From Caryophanales bacterium UBA1424 (GTDB lineage Bacteria > Bacillota_I > Bacilli_A > RFN20 > CAG-826), in the NCBI GenBank assembly GCA_002329705.1, contig DCUC01000063.1, positions 983 to 9,348 of the forward strand: DNA of 8,366 nt, written 5' to 3'. How positions within the stretch are numbered: position 1 is the stretch's first letter; the number at the start of each line of letters is the position of its first letter. This document shows, piece after piece, positions 5,706 to 8,366 of the stretch. The translations under genes were made by a program, and so were the position numbers. A model generated the notes under the pieces. That model did no database searches and was not told where the DNA came from. It saw only the letters and a program-made list of their open reading frames with translations.

Positions 5706-6647
5706 ATGAAGAACTTGCAAATTCCTGTTTTCTTTGCCTGCGACGACAACTACATTCCGTTTTTAGGCGTCGCCCTCTCATCGATGAAAGAAAACGCCAA
5801 CAAAGACTATCGCTATCGAATCATCGTCCTTAACGAAGGGCTGAAAGAAAATAACAAAAAGCGCATTTCGCGCCTTGCCGACCACATCTTTTCGATCGAA
5901 TATGTCGACATCGGACCAAAGATCAGCATGTTAAGAAAAGATCTTTCTCTCCGCTTACGTGATTACTACAGCGTGGCGATTTACTACCGCATGTTCATCC
6001 CCGGCCTTTTCCCTGAGCTCGACAAAGCCCTTTATCTCGACGGCGATATCGTCGTTGTCGGCGACATCTCCGAACTATATTTGACTGACATTGACGACGC
6101 CCTCGTCGCCGCCATCAATGACCGCCTCGTCACCGACACGCCGGAATTTGTTCGCTATGTTGAGGATGCCGTCGGCATCAAGGCGAGCGAGTATTTCAAC
6201 TCCGGTGTCTTAGTCATGAACTTAAAGGAATTCCGCCGCCAAAACATCGAAAAGCAATTCGTTGATTTACTTCTGCGCCATAATTTTGATAGCGTCTGTC
6301 CCGATCAGGATTATTTAAATATCCTCTGTCGCCACGCTAAAGTCATGATGCCGATCGGCTGGAACAAAATGCCTCTCCCCGATCATAACTTTGATAAATC
6401 AACGCTTAAACTCTGCCACTATAATTCATTTGAAAAGCCGTGGCGACACGATGGCGTTCTCTTCGGCGATGTATTTTGGGATAGAGCCGAAAAAACCGAG
6501 TTTTACGATGAATTAAAGGCGATGAAAGATCGCTTTTCAAAGCAAGACGCGGCTGCTGAAGCCAAAGCTGTCGCAAGCCTGGTCTCGAACGCGGTTCGCA
6601 TCTCAAGAGAAGAACCGGTGACCTTCAAGAGGATCCTTAATCTCTAA
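5706..6647 (+). CDS. GT8 family glycosyltransferase, LgtC/general-stress-like, second copy
   Basis: This 313-residue protein is closer to the LgtC-type GT8 pattern than its neighbour. It opens with the nucleotide-binding strand IPVFFACDDNYIPFLGVALSS (6-26). YYRMFIPGLFPELDKALYLD (93-112) leads into the DGD metal motif (112-114). FNSGVLVMNLKEFR (164-177), PDQDYLN (199-205) and CHYNSFEKPW (237-246) follow; the HYN His and the KPW are expected to contact metal and UDP. The last 50 residues are a charged, Ala-rich helix-like tail that may bind a membrane or partner. The ATG directly follows the previous TAA (0 nt gap), with AAAGGAG about 10 nt upstream. It likely adds a retaining alpha-linked hexose in series with the first GT8 (inference). 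Donor and acceptor are unknown. Confidence 0.92.
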   Translation: MKNLQIPVFFACDDNYIPFLGVALSSMKENANKDYRYRIIVLNEGLKENNKKRISRLADHIFSIEYVDIGPKISMLRKDLSLRLRDYYSVAIYYRMFIPGLFPELDKALYLDGDIVVVGDISELYLTDIDDALVAAINDRLVTDTPEFVRYVEDAVGIKASEYFNSGVLVMNLKEFRRQNIEKQFVDLLLRHNFDSVCPDQDYLNILCRHAKVMMPIGWNKMPLPDHNFDKSTLKLCHYNSFEKPWRHDGVLFGDVFWDRAEKTEFYDELKAMKDRFSKQDAAAEAKAVASLVSNAVRISREEPVTFKRILNL

Positions 6648-6650
6648 TTT

Positions 6651-7466
6651 ATGCTCACTCAGGAAGTTAAAAACAATATCATAAACGCTCTCAGCAAAGG
6701 AGAGCTCAATAACAAAGTCATGACCGGCGATCATGTCGTTTCTGATACGGAACGAGACCGGTTCATTCTTCCCTATGACAACACCAAGCGCAAAATCGGT
6801 AACAAACTGAAACGCATCGTCGCCACGACGATTGTCAATCAGATTACCAAAAAGATTAATCAGACGACGACGATTGTCGGCCTGGAAAACATACGCCATT
6901 TTCCTGGTCCGGCCATCGTCACCGCCAATCATTTCTCGCCTGTGGATTCCACCATCGTCCGCCATTTTGCCAACGCCATCGGCAAGAAAAGAAAATTAAG
7001 CATTGTCGTCGCCGAAGCCAACGTTTTTATGCCGGGAATACTCGGGTGGCTGCTCAAAGGCGTCAATACGATGCCATATGCCCTAAACCTTCATTATCTC
7101 GAACATAATTTTAATCCCGCGCTTAAAAAGCGTCTCGAGCAGAAGCACCTCATCCTCTTTTATCCGGAGCAAGAGATGTGGCCCGGATATACAAAACCGA
7201 GAAAACTCCAACCGGGAGCATATCACTATGCCGCCAAACATAACGTTCCGATCATACCGACCTTCATCACGATGAAAAAGGTTGATGGCATCATCTATTA
7301 CACGCTCAATATCTTTCCACTTATATATCCTGATCATGATTTACCATTTAAAGACCGCAAAACAGAAATGATGAATCGAGATTTTTATTATAAAAAGAAC
7401 TGCTACGAAAATTTTTATCATCAGGAGCTCGATTACACTTATCAAGAATCCGATTTAGTTTATTAA
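6651..7466 (+). CDS. PlsC-like lysophospholipid acyltransferase (LPLAT) family protein, second copy
   Basis: This 271-residue protein has canonical motif I NHFSPVD (93-99) with the HX4D pair His94 and Asp99. Motif III is [20 protein letters not shown] (170-189), as in many Bacillota PlsC-like proteins. Motif IV is VPIIPTF (199-205). An N-terminal region of about 75 residues precedes the catalytic domain and includes a charged helix and the [15 protein letters not shown] stretch. The hydrophobic segments are short, so it is probably a peripheral inner-leaflet enzyme. It differs clearly from the first copy (HX4D versus HX5D, YPEQ versus YPEA), suggesting different acceptors or positions. It starts 3 nt after the GT8 stop with no good ribosome site; AGAGG is about 18 nt away, so translational coupling is likely. 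It ends convergent with trpB, sharing TTAA. Confidence 0.88.
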   Translation: MLTQEVKNNIINALSKGELNNKVMTGDHVVSDTERDRFILPYDNTKRKIGNKLKRIVATTIVNQITKKINQTTTIVGLENIRHFPGPAIVTANHFSPVDSTIVRHFANAIGKKRKLSIVVAEANVFMPGILGWLLKGVNTMPYALNLHYLEHNFNPALKKRLEQKHLILFYPEQEMWPGYTKPRKLQPGAYHYAAKHNVPIIPTFITMKKVDGIIYYTLNIFPLIYPDHDLPFKDRKTEMMNRDFYYKKNCYENFYHQELDYTYQESDLVY

Positions 7467-8366
7467 TTAAGCGACTCCATCTGCCGGTATCCGGCAATTT
7501 GCTGAACATCCTTATCGCCGCGCCCGGACAGATTGACGACGATTATTTTGTCTTTTCCTAATGTCGGCGCGAGTTTAATAGCTTCGGCGAGGGCGTGGGC
7601 CGATTCAATCGCCGGGATGATGCCTTCAGTCCTTGCCAGCATTTCAAAGGCGATTACGGCTTCCTCGTCGGTCGCGCTATGATAGATGACGCGTTTGATT
7701 TCATGAAGATGGGCGTGCTCGGGACCGACACCGGGATAGTCAAGCCCGGCCGAGATTGAATAAACCGGCGAGATATCGCCGTTTTCTTCGACTAAACACA
7801 AAGTGTTCATCCCGTGAATAACCGCCTCTCGCCCTTTGCTGATCGTCGCGGCGTGCCATTTGCTATCCACGCCTTTGCCGGCGGCTTCGACACCGATTAG
7901 CGACACCTGCGGTTTATCGATGAAGTCGTAGAAGGCACCGATGGCATTCGAACCTCCCCCGACGCAGGCAATAACATAATCGGGCAACCGCCCTTCTTGC
8001 TCTTGCATCTGCCTTTGAATTTCTTCACCGATAACTTTTTGAAAATCGCGGACCATCGTCGGATAAGGATGCGGCCCGACCGCCGAACCGATGAGATAGT
8101 ACGATGTTTCAAGTTCCTGACTCCACGCCACTAAAGCGCTATCCACCGCTTCTTTTAAGGTTTTAAGTCCATCATCGACGATAATTACGCGGGCCCCGAG
8201 CAACTTCATGCGATAGACATTCATGCTCTGCCTTAAAACATCGACGCGGCCCATATAAATGTCGCATTGTAGTCCGAAGAGAGCTGCCGCTGTAGCCGTG
8301 GCCACACCGTGTTGCCCGGCGCCGGTTTCGGCGATCAACTTCGTTTTGCCCATCCGCTTGGCGAGG
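7463..8366 (-). CDS. trpB: Tryptophan synthase beta chain (partial, N-terminus outside window)
   Basis: About 301 residues of the pyridoxal-phosphate enzyme that condenses indole with serine to give tryptophan are visible. Near the truncated start is [16 protein letters not shown], with the conserved catalytic Glu. Later come [14 protein letters not shown], the PLP-phosphate loop [49 protein letters not shown] and LSGRGDKD near the C-terminus. These are hallmark TrpB1 motifs and nothing looks broken. About 95-100 N-terminal residues, including the PLP-binding Lys, lie beyond the window edge. The gene is the last of its unit: the next gene on this side is convergent, so trpA does not follow as it usually does. 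The frame continues unbroken from ATG 8353 to the window edge, which shows that ATG is internal. Confidence 0.97.
   Translation of the reverse strand, partial: LAKRMGKTKLIAETGAGQHGVATATAAALFGLQCDIYMGRVDVLRQSMNVYRMKLLGARVIIVDDGLKTLKEAVDSALVAWSQELETSYYLIGSAVGPHPYPTMVRDFQKVIGEEIQRQMQEQEGRLPDYVIACVGGGSNAIGAFYDFIDKPQVSLIGVEAAGKGVDSKWHAATISKGREAVIHGMNTLCLVEENGDISPVYSISAGLDYPGVGPEHAHLHEIKRVIYHSATDEEAVIAFEMLARTEGIIPAIESAHALAEAIKLAPTLGKDKIIVVNLSGRGDKDVQQIAGYRQMESLN
7482..7496 (+). terminator. Weak hairpin just past the operon end, inside the trpB 3' end
   Basis: TGCCGG (7482-7487) pairs perfectly with CCGGCA (7491-7496) around a 3-nt loop, 16 nt after the acyltransferase stop. Only ATTT follows, so it is a poor intrinsic terminator. 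It may simply reflect trpB codons. It is the only stem seen near the operon end. Confidence 0.25.

Noticed and set aside
1..8366. CRISPR array, insertion sequence, tRNA or rRNA
   Set aside because: No regularly spaced repeats, transposase, terminal repeats or recognisable structural RNA were seen on either strand.

Overview
The window looks like chromosomal DNA from a low-to-moderate GC Gram-positive-type bacterium (Bacillota, or a Mycoplasmatota-like relative). This is inferred from strong AAGGAG-type Shine-Dalgarno sites, TATAAT-type promoters, a helix-turn-helix protein carrying a four-helix membrane domain, Bacillota-style PlsC-like acyltransferases and GT8 glycosyltransferases. TGA acts as a stop (it ends the gene at 4117-4890) and Trp is encoded by TGG, so the standard bacterial code applies. 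No species can be named from the sequence alone.

Left part (1-1654, minus strand): a two-gene operon. A P-loop kinase-like ATPase (1088-1654), with its own promoter at about 1683-1710, is followed after 17 nt by an elongation factor G-like translational GTPase (1-1070, cut by the window edge) with an altered G3 motif. Upstream of the promoter (about 1711-2062) lies a gene-poor stretch. It holds a probable frameshifted gene remnant, a 12-bp perfect palindrome and a plus-strand promoter.

Middle (2063-4016): an orphan 111-residue protein with its own promoter and a textbook intrinsic terminator; a short-chain dehydrogenase/reductase (SDR) with an Asp suggesting NAD preference and a hydrophobic/basic tail suggesting a lipid-like substrate; and, convergent to it, an XRE-type regulator anchored in the membrane by four predicted helices. 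The regulator reads away from an intergenic region that holds its promoter, an imperfect inverted repeat over the -35 box and a second hairpin.

Right part (4117-7466, plus strand): a tight four-gene operon with mirror-like order: acyltransferase, GT8 glycosyltransferase, GT8 glycosyltransferase, acyltransferase. Junctions are a 4-nt ATGA overlap, 0 nt and 3 nt. The likeliest reading is a membrane glycolipid or acylated-glycoconjugate module: two sugar transfers and two acyl transfers at the inner face of the membrane. The divergent membrane-bound regulator is a natural candidate controller. This is the most interesting system in the window; the product is unknown.

Right edge (7463-8366, minus strand): the C-terminal three quarters of tryptophan synthase beta (trpB). 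It converges on the operon so closely that the two stop codons share TTAA. No trpA follows it.
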